This document shows, one piece after another, positions 13,430 to 22,130 of a DNA stretch of 32,256 bases. The number at the start of each line of letters is the position of its first letter. Within the stretch, counting starts at the first letter, position 1. The stretch is from NCBI GenBank assembly GCA_017501245.1, contig JAFVXI010000028.1, positions 1-32,256 of the forward strand, in the 5' to 3' direction. Source of the stretch: Clostridia bacterium. Its GTDB lineage: Bacteria; Bacillota; Clostridia; Oscillospirales; CAG-272. The notes under the pieces were generated by a model. It searched no databases. It had not been told where the DNA came from and saw nothing but the letters and a program-made list of their open reading frames with translations. The position numbers and the translations under genes are program-made.

Positions 13430-16426
13430 TTATTTATTCAGATAATCCTGATATGCGGCGATAAGATAGGAATTGCCCGAGGCGATGGAGATAGCCGAAA
13501 ACGCCGCCTCGCCCGCATCATACATCGTATATTTAAGATTAGAGCATCCGCCGAACGCGGAGATGCCGACCGTCCTCGTCATCGAGGGAAGGACTACCCT
13601 CTCGAGGGCTTCACAGTTATAAAACGCACCGTCGCCTATGGTCCTTAGCGAATCGGGGAGCCTGATCTCGACTATTCCCGAGCCCTCGAAGCAGCCCTCG
13701 GGGATCTCGGAGAGCGAGGTCGAAAGCTCAACGTCAAGAAGCTCGTAGCAGTTATAGAAGGCGTAGCTGCCTATCTTCTCTACCTTATCGCCCATAGCGA
13801 GGTCGGTGAGAGCCGTGCAATACTCAAAAGCATTCTGCCCGATGGAGGTGACGGAGGCGGGGAGGATGAGCTCCTCAAGAGCAGTGCAGGTGGAAAACGC
13901 CTGCGTCCCGATAGTCAGAAGCCTCTCGCTCCAGCGGATGGACTTAAGCGCCGTGCAATAGTAGAACGCCTTGGGGCCAAGGTCGGTGAGGCTCCTTGGC
14001 AGGGATATCTCGCGGAGCGCACTGTTGTTCATAAACGCTGCCTCGGCGATATAGGTGACGCTGTCGGCAAGCTTTACCGACTCCAGCGACGTACACCAGG
14101 AGAACGCCGCCTCGGGAATAACGTAAGCTACCGAGGAGAGGTCAACGCTCTTAATAAGGTAGCAGTTTTCAAAACAGTTTCGACCTATGGTCGTCACCCT
14201 TCTGAGGTCTGCCGACTTAAGCGCCGAGCAGTTTGAGAAGGCGTAGATGCCAAGGTGAGATAGTCCTCTGCCAAACGTAAAGGTCGGCATAGAGGAGCAG
14301 TAGTAAAACGCATAGTTTCCTACGTAGGTGAGGCGAGAGGAATTTATCGTCTCGAGAGCCGAGCAATAAGCAAAGGCGTAGTCGCCTATCTCCTTTATGC
14401 CGTCGGGCAGAGTTATGCTGACGAGCGAGGAGCACTTATAGAAGGAGTCCTTGCCGATGGCGGTGTAGCCGCCCTTAAGGTTGACCGTCTCGAGAGAGGT
14501 CGCACCCATACAGACTGCCTCGGGGGTCGTTCCCTCGCCGAGAAGAGTCACGGAGCGGAGCTCTGTTGCTTCAAGGAGGATGCCGACGCCGGTCTCAACG
14601 CCTGCCGGGAGCGTGAACTCCTTTAAGCCGGACTTGGCGAAGGCGTAGTCCTCTATCAGCTTAAGCGACTCGGGAAGCTCTATTTCGGGCAGGGCAATAG
14701 CGTTATAGAAGGCGTAGAAGCCTATCTTCTCTACTCCGTCACCCAGCGTTACGGAATTCAGGGCGGTGCAGTCCGCAAACATCTTTTCGGAAAGGTATGT
14801 AAGCGAATCGGGGAGGCTGATGGACTTTAAGCCGTAGCAGGAGAAGAAGATCATCTGCCCGACCTCGGTGAGGGTTTCGGGCAGGAGCACCTCGGAGAGT
14901 GCGGCACAGCCTGAGAACGCTTGCTCGCCGATCTCTCTGACCGTCGATGCGGAGAGATCCACCCTCTCAAGGGTGGCTGAGCCCCAGAAGCTGTAATCTC
15001 CGATGTACTCAAGCTCGGGATTTGCCGTAAGCTCTATGAGATACGCAGACTCGTTAAACGCCGAGCAGATCGACTTGATGCCCTCGGGGAGAGTCACGAT
15101 CACACCCTTCTCTCCCGACGTGGGGAGCTTTGTATGCTCGGTTGCAACAAGGGCTCCGGAGGGGGAGGTCTTGGGATGATACTTTATGAGAATTCCGTCG
15201 CCTATGACGGTGAACTCCTCGTCAAGGAGGGTATAGAACATCGTGTTTTTGAAGGCGGCACCGCCGACGTAGGTAATTCCGCTCGGGAAATCGACGTCAA
15301 CGCCGTCGGGCGTGGAGGGACTTATCATCCTCTTCAGGTTGGTGTCGCCGTTAAAGGCGTTGTAGCCCACGGTCTTAAGCCCTTCGGGCAGGACGACCTC
15401 GACGAGATCCTCGTTATTTCCAAACGCATAGGGAGAAATATGCTCCACGAAATCGGGAAAGACGTAGCGTGTGACGCCGGAACGAGGGGGAAGCACGAGC
15501 GCCGTCTTAGAATCCACGGAAACGAGCGCTCCGCTTTCGGTAGTGAAGTGTGCGTTCGTCTTAGGGACGGTGACGCTGACGAGCGAATCGGTCTCGCCGA
15601 AGACTCCGTCGCCAACCGAAACGAGCCCCTCACCGAGGCTGACCTCCTCGAGGGCTATACAGCCCGCAAAGGCGGAATTTCCAACCTTGGTGACATGAGG
15701 GATCGAGAGCTTTTTTAAGGAGCGGCAGCCGTATAGGGCGGACACTCCGATCTCCTTGACGGATGCGGGAAGGATAAGCTCCTCAAGCACCGTACAACGG
15801 GAGAAGAGATTTGCGGCAAGCTCGGTAATGCCGTCGGGAATAGTGAAGGTAGTAAGATAGGTGTTGCTGAAGGCTCCGTCGCCAATAAAGCTGACCGTGG
15901 CGGGGAGCTTAAGCTCCGTAAGGCTCGAGCAGCCCGAGAAGGCAAGACGACCTACGTACTCGATCTCGCCTCCGAGAGTGATCGACGCCATCGTTGAGCA
16001 GCCCGAAAACGCCTGCTCGCCTATCCTCTTTACGAATGCGCCGAGCGCAACCGAGACGAGACGCTCCTCGTCAAGAAAGGCTCCGTCGCCTATCGAGCTG
16101 ACGTCCCTGTTGTCAATAACGGAGGGCAGTCGGATGTCGACCTCGGTGCCGTGGTAGCCCACGATCTCGACGCTGTCATCATCGAGGATAACGTAGTCAA
16201 AATCTCCGTGGGAATAAACGATCCTGGGGCCGCCGTCGACGGGCAGGAAATATATGATCAGAAAGATAGCTAATCCGATGAGAGCCGCACCCAGCACGGA
16301 TGCAGCCGAGGCTATCCATATTTTCGCTTTCTTCGAGAGCGGGCGGCGTTCTGCCACTTCAGCCTGCTTGGGGGTATTCTCGCTTGCCCCTATGGCGGGC
16401 TGCCTCTCTTTCTTCTCTCCGTGCAT
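13430..16426 (-). CDS. BspA-like leucine-rich-repeat membrane-anchored protein
   Basis: 998 residues: a short polar cytoplasmic N-terminus, one transmembrane helix (about 35-62, AKIWIASAASVLGAALIGLA...), then about 870 residues made of roughly 23-residue LRR_5/BspA repeats (pattern IGxxAFxxCxxLxxVxLPxSLxxI) running to the end. It has no cleavable signal, so the helix probably acts as a signal anchor with the repeats outside. BspA-type repeats mediate adhesion to host or to other microbes in oral and gut bacteria; here that role is inference. It starts at 16426 with AAAGGAG and a perfect-consensus promoter (16465-16493), and leads the transcription unit containing the kinase-like, ybaK and unknown genes. 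Confidence 0.92.
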   Translation of the reverse strand: MHGEKKERQPAIGASENTPKQAEVAERRPLSKKAKIWIASAASVLGAALIGLAIFLIIYFLPVDGGPRIVYSHGDFDYVILDDDSVEIVGYHGTEVDIRLPSVIDNRDVSSIGDGAFLDEERLVSVALGAFVKRIGEQAFSGCSTMASITLGGEIEYVGRLAFSGCSSLTELKLPATVSFIGDGAFSNTYLTTFTIPDGITELAANLFSRCTVLEELILPASVKEIGVSALYGCRSLKKLSIPHVTKVGNSAFAGCIALEEVSLGEGLVSVGDGVFGETDSLVSVTVPKTNAHFTTESGALVSVDSKTALVLPPRSGVTRYVFPDFVEHISPYAFGNNEDLVEVVLPEGLKTVGYNAFNGDTNLKRMISPSTPDGVDVDFPSGITYVGGAAFKNTMFYTLLDEEFTVIGDGILIKYHPKTSPSGALVATEHTKLPTSGEKGVIVTLPEGIKSICSAFNESAYLIELTANPELEYIGDYSFWGSATLERVDLSASTVREIGEQAFSGCAALSEVLLPETLTEVGQMIFFSCYGLKSISLPDSLTYLSEKMFADCTALNSVTLGDGVEKIGFYAFYNAIALPEIELPESLKLIEDYAFAKSGLKEFTLPAGVETGVGILLEATELRSVTLLGEGTTPEAVCMGATSLETVNLKGGYTAIGKDSFYKCSSLVSITLPDGIKEIGDYAFAYCSALETINSSRLTYVGNYAFYYCSSMPTFTFGRGLSHLGIYAFSNCSALKSADLRRVTTIGRNCFENCYLIKSVDLSSVAYVIPEAAFSWCTSLESVKLADSVTYIAEAAFMNNSALREISLPRSLTDLGPKAFYYCTALKSIRWSERLLTIGTQAFSTCTALEELILPASVTSIGQNAFEYCTALTDLAMGDKVEKIGSYAFYNCYELLDVELSTSLSEIPEGCFEGSGIVEIRLPDSLRTIGDGAFYNCEALERVVLPSMTRTVGISAFGGCSNLKYTMYDAGEAAFSAISIASGNSYLIAAYQDYLNK

Positions 16427-16464
16427 ATGCGCTCCTTTAATAAAATAACAGTAATTCTTTTAAA

Positions 16465-16493
16465 ATTATACACCCATATTATTATAATGTCAA
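16465..16493 (-). promoter_or_regulatory. Consensus sigma-A promoter of the LRR gene cluster
   Basis: On the minus strand TTGACA (16488-16493), 17 bases, TATAAT (16465-16470), ahead of the LRR gene at 16426. Confidence 0.9.
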
Positions 16494-16508
16494 TCGGTAA
16501 GAGAAAAC

Positions 16509-16537
16509 TTTGTGTAAATTTGGTGGGAGTGCATAAA
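16509..16537 (+). promoter_or_regulatory. Weak promoter candidate for the SLH protein gene
   Basis: TTTGTG (16509-16514), 17 bases, CATAAA (16532-16537). It is the best-looking pair in the short divergent space before 16590, but it is a poor match. Confidence 0.3.
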
Positions 16538-16589
16538 GCTCTCCACCCTTGGGGAGAATAGACAAAAAAGGAGAAACGAGGTACTAAAG

Positions 16590-17837
16590 ATGAAAAACAA
16601 GCTAATCTCTGCTATGCTATTTGCCGTCATTATGCTCGGCGCACTCACCCTACCGATCGGCGCCTTCAGAGGCAGTGGGATCGAGGTGCTGTCCGAGGGG
16701 GTCGAGGTAGTAAAGACCGGGATATTCGGCAAGCGGATAGCCTTCCGTGATACGGATTTCAAATGCGCATTTGCGATAGACGATTTCAACGCTCTGAGGA
16801 TAACGAGGCTTCCCTCCTCCACCGAGGGGACGCTGCTCCTTGCAAACAGACGTGTCAGAGAGGGGCAGGAGATAAAGCGCAAGAACGTTGCGGCGCTGAT
16901 CTTCGTTCCTGCCTCGGGTGAGATCGGGGAATCGAGCTTCGGATTTTCTATCGACGGGTCGAGGGAATATACCGCAAGATTAAGGTTCGTTGACAGAGTC
17001 AATCTTGCACCGACGGCAAAGGAGTCAGACGGCGACACGATGATATCCACGCAGGAGAGCATCGGGATCTGGGGCAGGCTTGAGGCGAGCGACCCCGAGG
17101 GCGACGGACTCGAATATATGATCGTCGCCTACCCCAAGTCGGGGACGGTGAGGCTGACCGACGCCGAGGGCGGATACAGCTACACGCCCTGTGGAGGATT
17201 TACGGGCTACGACAGCTTCACCTGGGTTGCAAGAGACGAATACGGCAACTATACCGCCCCTGTCGAGGTGATGCTAAAGGTGACCGAGAGGATGTCCGAG
17301 ATAGTATACCGCGATATGATCGATAGAAAGGAATACAATGCGGCGGTAGCAATGAGCGCAATGGGTGTGATGTCGGGGCGGCTCGTCGGCGACGACTTCT
17401 ACTTCGAGCCGGAAAAGACTGTGACCCGTGCTGAGTTTCTCGCTATGGCGCTAAAGGCGTCGGGCATCCGCCCGATAGGCACGCAGACCTTCTTTGACGA
17501 CAACTCCGAGATCCCCGCATCCCTGAGGGGCTACGTCAATGCGGCGGCAAGGCGTGGAATCGTAGACGGGGAGCACGACGGCACAAGGCTCACCCTGTCG
17601 CCTATGGATAATATATCCGTCTGGGAGGCGGCGAGCATAATGTGCGGCATCGTGGGCAAAGGCTCGGGCGAGGCGGCTGAATACAGCACTCTGTCGGATA
17701 TCCCGGTCAGCGCAAGAGGCGACGTCGAGGCAATGATGACGCTCGGTGTGCTTGACGAGGACTCGGGTGATATGACGAGGAGCGTGACGAGAGCTGATGC
17801 GGCGGAGTTTTTATACCGTCTTGTAAATAATTCTTGA
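16590..17837 (+). CDS. Secreted S-layer homology (SLH) domain surface protein with an Ig-like domain
   Basis: 415 residues with a cleavable signal peptide (cut expected after LPIGA, residue 25). The N-terminal part (26-135) is unrecognised. Residues about 140-232 form a cadherin/bacterial-Ig-like domain (APTAKESDG..., ASDPEGDGLEY, YTPCGGFTGYDSFTWVARDEYGN). Three SLH motifs follow from about 235 to the C-terminus (TRAEFLAMALKASGI, AARRGIVDG, TRADAAEFLYRLV), which in the family bind pyruvylated cell-wall polymers. The start has ribosome site AAGGAGAAACGAGG upstream. It is transcribed divergently from the LRR gene, so two surface proteins share one short intergenic region. The exact function is unknown. 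Confidence 0.88.
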   Translation: MKNKLISAMLFAVIMLGALTLPIGAFRGSGIEVLSEGVEVVKTGIFGKRIAFRDTDFKCAFAIDDFNALRITRLPSSTEGTLLLANRRVREGQEIKRKNVAALIFVPASGEIGESSFGFSIDGSREYTARLRFVDRVNLAPTAKESDGDTMISTQESIGIWGRLEASDPEGDGLEYMIVAYPKSGTVRLTDAEGGYSYTPCGGFTGYDSFTWVARDEYGNYTAPVEVMLKVTERMSEIVYRDMIDRKEYNAAVAMSAMGVMSGRLVGDDFYFEPEKTVTRAEFLAMALKASGIRPIGTQTFFDDNSEIPASLRGYVNAAARRGIVDGEHDGTRLTLSPMDNISVWEAASIMCGIVGKGSGEAAEYSTLSDIPVSARGDVEAMMTLGVLDEDSGDMTRSVTRADAAEFLYRLVNNS

Positions 17838-18146
17838 CATTTATCCGATTTTAGGCATTTCAGCGATGAGTTTAAGCCTGCTGATGCAGCCTTGTGATGA
17901 TTTTTTTGTGGCTTGTGCGGCGTTTTGTCGGTCGTGCGGCTCAAAACCCGGTAAAAACGAGTGATGACAAGCGCCTTTTGAGGGGTCGAGCCGGGGGGCG
18001 TGTCGAATTACGGCGGCAAAGGGCGCATATTTTCGGCCGCGAGTGTAAGGCACATTTGAGGGCGGAGTAATGGGTAAAAACACCAAATTTTGCGATAAAA
18101 TAACGGCAAAAAGGGAGAAAATGCCCATACGGTCCGCTCTACCCTC
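17838..18146. other. Non-coding stretch with one possible 34-residue ORF
   Basis: About 390 bases separate the SLH gene from the kinase gene; the last part is a promoter and leader. I see no RNA gene, clear terminator or long repeat. The only coding candidate is an ATG at 18070 preceded by GGGCGGAG, reading 34 codons to 18174 (MGKNTKFCDKITAKREK...). Its end runs into the kinase promoter, so it is weakly supported. Confidence 0.3.
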
Positions 18147-18175
18147 TTTACAAACGGCAAATAATTTGATATAAT
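18147..18175 (+). promoter_or_regulatory. Sigma-A promoter of the cytidylate-kinase-like gene
   Basis: TTTACA (18147-18152), 17 bases, TATAAT (18170-18175), about 53 bases before the ATG. Confidence 0.85.
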
Positions 18176-18228
18176 GGATGTGGGTGAGTTGTATTTGCCC
18201 ATCCGAAACCATTCAAAGGAGATCCATT

Positions 18229-18858
18229 ATGTCCAAGAAGATCATTGTTACAGTTGCCAGACAGTACGGAAGCGGCGGTCGTGAGATCGGTGAGAGAGTT
18301 GCGGAGCTGCTTGGTGTTCCTTTGTATGATAAACAGCTGATTACCGACGCCGCAGCTAAGGGAAACCTCAACGAGGAGATCATAAGAGGTGCGGACGAAT
18401 CTGCCGCTAACAGCCTGCTTTATACCCTTGCTATGGGCTCTAACCACTACGGAACGGCTATGCATTTCGGCTATAAGATGCCGCTTAACGATAAGCTCTT
18501 CATCCTTCAGTCCGAGGTCATAAAGGAGTATGCCGAGGCGGGCAGCTGCGTTATCATCGGTCGCTGCGCAGACTACGTGCTTAAGGATGATCACGACGTT
18601 TTCAGACTCTTTATCTACGGAGATCTTGAGCATCGCCAAGAGAGGGTTAAGCAAAGACACCCCGAGATCAAGCCCTCGCAGATCATCGACGTTATCAACA
18701 AGACGGATAAGCGCCGCTCCTCCTACTACAACTTCTATACCGGCAACAAGTGGGGCAAGTATGACAACTACGATATGGCGGTCAACTCCTCTACCTTCGG
18801 CATCGAGGGAACGGCTCAGCTGATCTACGCATCCATCAAGAAGCTCATAGAGGAATAA
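18229..18858 (+). CDS. Cytidylate-kinase-like family protein
   Basis: 209 residues with the N-terminal ITVARQYGSGGREIG nucleotide-binding motif (residues about 6-20), then LLGVPLYDKQLI, the IIGRCADYVL strand and a C-terminal lid region with NKTDKRRSSYYNFYTGNKWG. This is the cytidylate_kin2 group, distant from housekeeping Cmk. Members presumably phosphorylate CMP or related nucleotides, but the substrate is unproven. The start at 18229 follows AAAGGAGATCC; an in-frame ATG at 18178 lies at the transcription start and is rejected. It is a single-gene unit with its own promoter and a terminator at 18940-18971. Confidence 0.88.
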   Translation: MSKKIIVTVARQYGSGGREIGERVAELLGVPLYDKQLITDAAAKGNLNEEIIRGADESAANSLLYTLAMGSNHYGTAMHFGYKMPLNDKLFILQSEVIKEYAEAGSCVIIGRCADYVLKDDHDVFRLFIYGDLEHRQERVKQRHPEIKPSQIIDVINKTDKRRSSYYNFYTGNKWGKYDNYDMAVNSSTFGIEGTAQLIYASIKKLIEE

Positions 18859-18939
18859 TGACTCGTAGGACGGTCGCCTGAATGATCAAGTCAACTACCG
18901 TACGTGAGATACGCCTCTTTTAGAGACAAATGATAAAAA

Positions 18940-18971
18940 GGAACGGACACGCTTCGTCCGTTCCTTTTTTT
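18940..18971. terminator. Terminator after the cytidylate-kinase-like gene
   Basis: GGAACGGAC (18940-18948) pairs with GTCCGTTCC (18956-18964), followed by seven T; five A precede the stem, so it may also serve the minus-strand gene ending at 19004. Confidence 0.9.
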
Positions 18972-19003
18972 GCGTCATTATTTTTCCTCGCGGGATAAGA
19001 GGA

Positions 19004-19915
19004 TCAGAAGCTCTCGGGATAAACTCCCTCCTCCTTAAATCTGCGGAAGGCTTCTACCACCGTTGCCTTATCCTCCTTATAGGTTACGCCGTACCACTTA
19101 TCACCGTTGTCAAGTACTCTGACGTCTGCCTTGCCCTCGCCGATAAGCTCGGAGATAACCGTGGGAAGGAAGAACTCGCACTTCTGGGGATTTACGGGTA
19201 GGCTCTTATCGAGGAAGAGAGCGAAGCGCTTGCGGCACTCCTCAAGATAAGATGGGGTAAGACCCCAGAGGTTCATCGAAACGAGGGTGGAGGGCTCGAG
19301 GGGGGTGTCTATTCCGTCCTCGGTGTAGTAGATCTCTCCGTCCTTGACGCCGATCTTGGTGCGCTCGACGATCTCGGTGAGCATTCCGTCCTTATGCTCG
19401 CAGACTCCGCGCGAAACGGTTCCCTGCTCGGTGACGGTGTTTTCGATATGATAGCCGACCATGGCGTAGTGATATTTGCCGTCGGACTCGTCGACGTTTG
19501 ATAGGAACTCATAGATCTTGGTGAAGGCGTTTGCACCGTAGTAGTCGTCTGCGTTGATGACCGCAAAGGGTGCCTCAACCGTGCCGAGACAGCACATAAG
19601 AGCGTGCGCCGTGCCCCAGGGCTTAACCCTCCCCTCGGGAACCTCGTAGCCCTCGGGGAGCTTGTCAAGCTCCTGATATACGTACTTTACGTTAACGTCC
19701 TTGCCCTCGAGATGCTTATCCAAGACCTCACGGAAGTCTGCCTCTATCTCCTTTTTGATGATGAAGGTGATATCGCGGAAGCCCGCACGGATTGCATCGT
19801 AGATGGAATAGTCTATTATGATATGTCCGAAATCGTCAACGCTGTCGATCTGCTTAAGGCCGCCGTATCGGCTGCCCATACCTGCCGCCATTATTACAAG
19901 CTCGGGATTTTTCAT
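19004..19915 (-). CDS. Sugar-phosphate nucleotidyltransferase (NTP_transferase family)
   Basis: 303 residues. The N-terminal signature LVIMAAGMGSRYGGLKQID (residues 6-24) is the nucleotide-binding loop of glucose-1-phosphate nucleotidyltransferases. VINADDYYG is the metal-binding Asp strand, and GTAHAL and LEPSTLVSMNLWGL fit the family. It would join NTP and a sugar 1-phosphate to give an NDP-sugar for polysaccharide or cell-envelope synthesis. The sugar is not identifiable, and GalU-type UTP use is only a guess. The start at 19915 is chosen because GAGGTG stands just upstream; longer in-frame starts extend across the promoter at 19953-19981. Confidence 0.87.
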   Translation of the reverse strand: MKNPELVIMAAGMGSRYGGLKQIDSVDDFGHIIIDYSIYDAIRAGFRDITFIIKKEIEADFREVLDKHLEGKDVNVKYVYQELDKLPEGYEVPEGRVKPWGTAHALMCCLGTVEAPFAVINADDYYGANAFTKIYEFLSNVDESDGKYHYAMVGYHIENTVTEQGTVSRGVCEHKDGMLTEIVERTKIGVKDGEIYYTEDGIDTPLEPSTLVSMNLWGLTPSYLEECRKRFALFLDKSLPVNPQKCEFFLPTVISELIGEGKADVRVLDNGDKWYGVTYKEDKATVVEAFRRFKEEGVYPESF

Positions 19916-19952
19916 TTTACACCTCGGTAATTTTTGTTTTTTCTTTAGCTCC

Positions 19953-19981
19953 ATTATACAGAAGTCCTGCGTGCTTTTCAA
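19953..19981 (-). promoter_or_regulatory. Sigma-A promoter of the nucleotidyltransferase gene
   Basis: On the minus strand TTGAAA (19976-19981), 17 bases, TATAAT (19953-19958), 38 bases before the ATG. Confidence 0.85.
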
Positions 19982-20072
19982 GTAAAAATATGCCGTTCGT
20001 TTGTAAAAAAGCACAAAAATGTTTAATTCTACAAATTGTGCCATATGGCGGCAAGATAATAGCTTTTTGCTC

Positions 20073-20101
20073 TTGAAATCCTCCGTAGATTGTTATATAA
20101 T
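20073..20101 (+). promoter_or_regulatory. Sigma-A promoter of upp
   Basis: TTGAAA (20073-20078), 17 bases, TATAAT (20096-20101), about 50 bases before the upp ATG. Confidence 0.85.
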
Positions 20102-20151
20102 AGAGATAGAAAGAGAAAAACGTTACTTTTTATGAGAGGAAAGGTAAACAA

Positions 20152-20781
20152 ATGAGTACATTTCACCTTGTAGACCACCCTCTGATCCAGCACAAGCTGA
20201 CGATCATGAGAAAAAAGAACACCCCCTCAAAGGACTTCCGACAGCTGCTCGACGAGATCTCCATGCTTATGGGATACGAGCTCACGCGCGATCTGCCGCT
20301 TGAGGACTGCGAGATAGAGACGCCCATCTGCCGTGCGACCTTCAAGACGATAGCCGGCAAGAAGCTTGCGATCGTTCCCATCCTTCGTGCAGGCCTCGGA
20401 ATGGTTGACGGACTTTTACGCCTCGTGCCTGTTGCGAGGGTCGGCCACATCGGTCTATACCGTGACCCCGAGACGCACGAGCCCGTGGAGTACTACTGCA
20501 AGATGCCCCCGGATATAGATAAGCGAATGGTCATCATCGTCGACCCTATGCTTGCGACGGGCGGCTCCAGCGCAGACGCTATCACCATGGTTAAGGCTAA
20601 GGGCGCTAAGTCCATCCGCCTTATGTGCCTGGTTGCGGCACCCGAGGGAGTTAAGAGAGTTCAGGAGGCGCACCCCGACGTCGACATCTATTGCGCCGCA
20701 CTTGACGAGAAGCTTAACGACCACGCATATATTGTGCCCGGACTCGGTGATGCCGGCGACAGGATCTTCGGAACGAAGTAA
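20152..20781 (+). CDS. upp: Uracil phosphoribosyltransferase
   Basis: 209 residues, the normal length of Upp (EC 2.4.2.9), which makes UMP from uracil and PRPP in pyrimidine salvage. Family hallmarks are [12 protein letters not shown] at the N-terminus, [13 protein letters not shown], the PRPP loop [15 protein letters not shown] (about residues 130-144) and the uracil-binding C-terminus [17 protein letters not shown]. The ribosome site GAGAGGAAAGG precedes ATG. The pseudouridine synthase gene follows 3 bases after the stop, so the two are cotranscribed. Confidence 0.97.
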   Translation: MSTFHLVDHPLIQHKLTIMRKKNTPSKDFRQLLDEISMLMGYELTRDLPLEDCEIETPICRATFKTIAGKKLAIVPILRAGLGMVDGLLRLVPVARVGHIGLYRDPETHEPVEYYCKMPPDIDKRMVIIVDPMLATGGSSADAITMVKAKGAKSIRLMCLVAAPEGVKRVQEAHPDVDIYCAALDEKLNDHAYIVPGLGDAGDRIFGTK

Positions 20782-20784
20782 GCC

Positions 20785-21762
20785 ATGCGTGAGCTGATTA
20801 TAGGCAAAAACGATGCCGGGCAGAGGCTCGACAAGTTTATAACCAAGACGCTCGATCTGCCGACCTCCCTGCTCTACAAGTCGATAAGACTGAAGAAGAT
20901 CAAGGTCAACAGAAAGAGAGCCGAGATCGGAACGATGCTCGCCGAGGGCGACAGGATCCAGTGCTTCCTTGCCGAGGAGTTTTTCGCACGGTTCGACGGT
21001 GAGGGCGCAGAAAAGACGCTCTCCTTAGAGAGGATAACGCCTAAGCTCGACATCGTTTACGAGGATGAGAATATTCTGCTTCTTAACAAGCGCCCCGGCA
21101 TATCCGTCCACGAGGACGAGCATAACGCCATCGACACGCTGATCGTGCGCATACAGGCATATCTCTATCAAAAGGGTGAATACGACCCCGATGCGGAGAT
21201 GAGCTTTGCGCCTGCACTTTGCAACCGCATAGACAGAAACACGGGCGGCATAGTAATTGCGGCAAAAAACAGCGAATCGCTCAGGATAATGAACGAAAAG
21301 ATCAAGCTGCGTGAGATAGACAAGTATTATCTTGCGGCTGTCCACGGCGTCCCGGAGCCTAAAGAGGCAACGCTCTCGGGCTACCTCATCAAGGACGATA
21401 AAACGAACACCGTAAGAGTGTTTGACAAAAATCCTACCCGCGGCGCCAAGGAGATAAGGACGAAATACAAGGTTATCGCCAGAAGCGGCGACACGTCGCT
21501 CGTTGAGGTCGAGCTGCTGACGGGCAGAACGCATCAGATCAGAGCGCACATGGCCTACGTCGGCCACCCGCTGATCGGCGACGGCAAGTACGGCAAGAAC
21601 AAGAGCGACCGTGAGCGAGGCTATAAATACCAAGCGCTCTACTCCTACAAGCTGCGCTTCAATTTTACAACCGATGCGGGGATCCTCGGCTATCTTAACG
21701 GCAAGGAATTCTCTATTCCTAAGGATGAGATATACTTCACCGCAGATTTCTTCAAGCGCTGA
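20785..21762 (+). CDS. RluA-family rRNA pseudouridine synthase
   Basis: 325 residues: an N-terminal S4 RNA-binding domain (AGQRLDKFITKTL..., about 11-70) and an RluA/RluC/RluD-type catalytic domain. The active-site motif NRIDRNTGGIVIAAK (about 148-162) holds the catalytic Asp, and the LLTGRTHQIRAHMAYVGHPLIGD motif is complete. The NRIDRNT form is closer to RluC than to RluD (HRLDKxT), but the target uridine cannot be assigned. The start has only a weak ribosome site; translation may be coupled to upp, whose stop is 3 bases upstream. The gene ends before a strong terminator. Confidence 0.92.
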   Translation: MRELIIGKNDAGQRLDKFITKTLDLPTSLLYKSIRLKKIKVNRKRAEIGTMLAEGDRIQCFLAEEFFARFDGEGAEKTLSLERITPKLDIVYEDENILLLNKRPGISVHEDEHNAIDTLIVRIQAYLYQKGEYDPDAEMSFAPALCNRIDRNTGGIVIAAKNSESLRIMNEKIKLREIDKYYLAAVHGVPEPKEATLSGYLIKDDKTNTVRVFDKNPTRGAKEIRTKYKVIARSGDTSLVEVELLTGRTHQIRAHMAYVGHPLIGDGKYGKNKSDRERGYKYQALYSYKLRFNFTTDAGILGYLNGKEFSIPKDEIYFTADFFKR

Positions 21763-21805
21763 GCGACCGAAATGGCGCAACTCAAAACCATAAAACAAAC
21801 AGAGT

Positions 21806-21863
21806 AAAAAGGCTATCACTTGCGTTATCCCTCCTCCGAGGGCAGCGGTGACAGCCTTTTTTT
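21806..21863 (+). terminator. Terminator of upp-pseudouridine synthase unit
   Basis: AAAAAGGCTATCAC (21806-21819) pairs with GTGACAGCCTTTTTTT (21848-21863) with one mismatch; the inner loop contains a further CCCTC/GAGGG hairpin. Confidence 0.9.
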
Positions 21864-21960
21864 ATTATCCGAATTATCACAGCAGACGTTAATTAAAAAA
21901 TGACTTACTCCATCTCAAGACTACGTCAATCCATAATGCAGCATGAAAAAAGCAAACACG

Positions 21961-22087
21961 CCGACCGTAGATCGAGGGAATTTTGATGCAGATCGTGAGA
22001 GTGCGCCGCGCCGGGCATAGAGATCTAAGACAAACGGTGTAGTTGCGCAATACGGCAAATGTACCGACCGTAGATCGAGGGAATTTT
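21961..22087. repeat. Pair of identical 24-bp direct repeats in an intergenic region
   Basis: CCGACCGTAGATCGAGGG followed by AATTTT occurs at 21961-21984 and again, identical over 24 bases, at 22064-22087. Similarity continues loosely just upstream (GCAAA, then 3-4 bases before each copy). The surrounding 21864-22130 holds no convincing gene or RNA. The 103-base spacing and only two copies argue against CRISPR; a dispersed chromosomal repeat is more likely. Confidence 0.75.
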
Positions 22088-22130
22088 TCAAGCGGTGCAA
22101 TCACACTCGACATGCGCAAAATTCACCGAT

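Noticed and set aside
21961-22087. CRISPR array
   Set aside because: Only two repeat copies, a 79-base gap and no cas genes.
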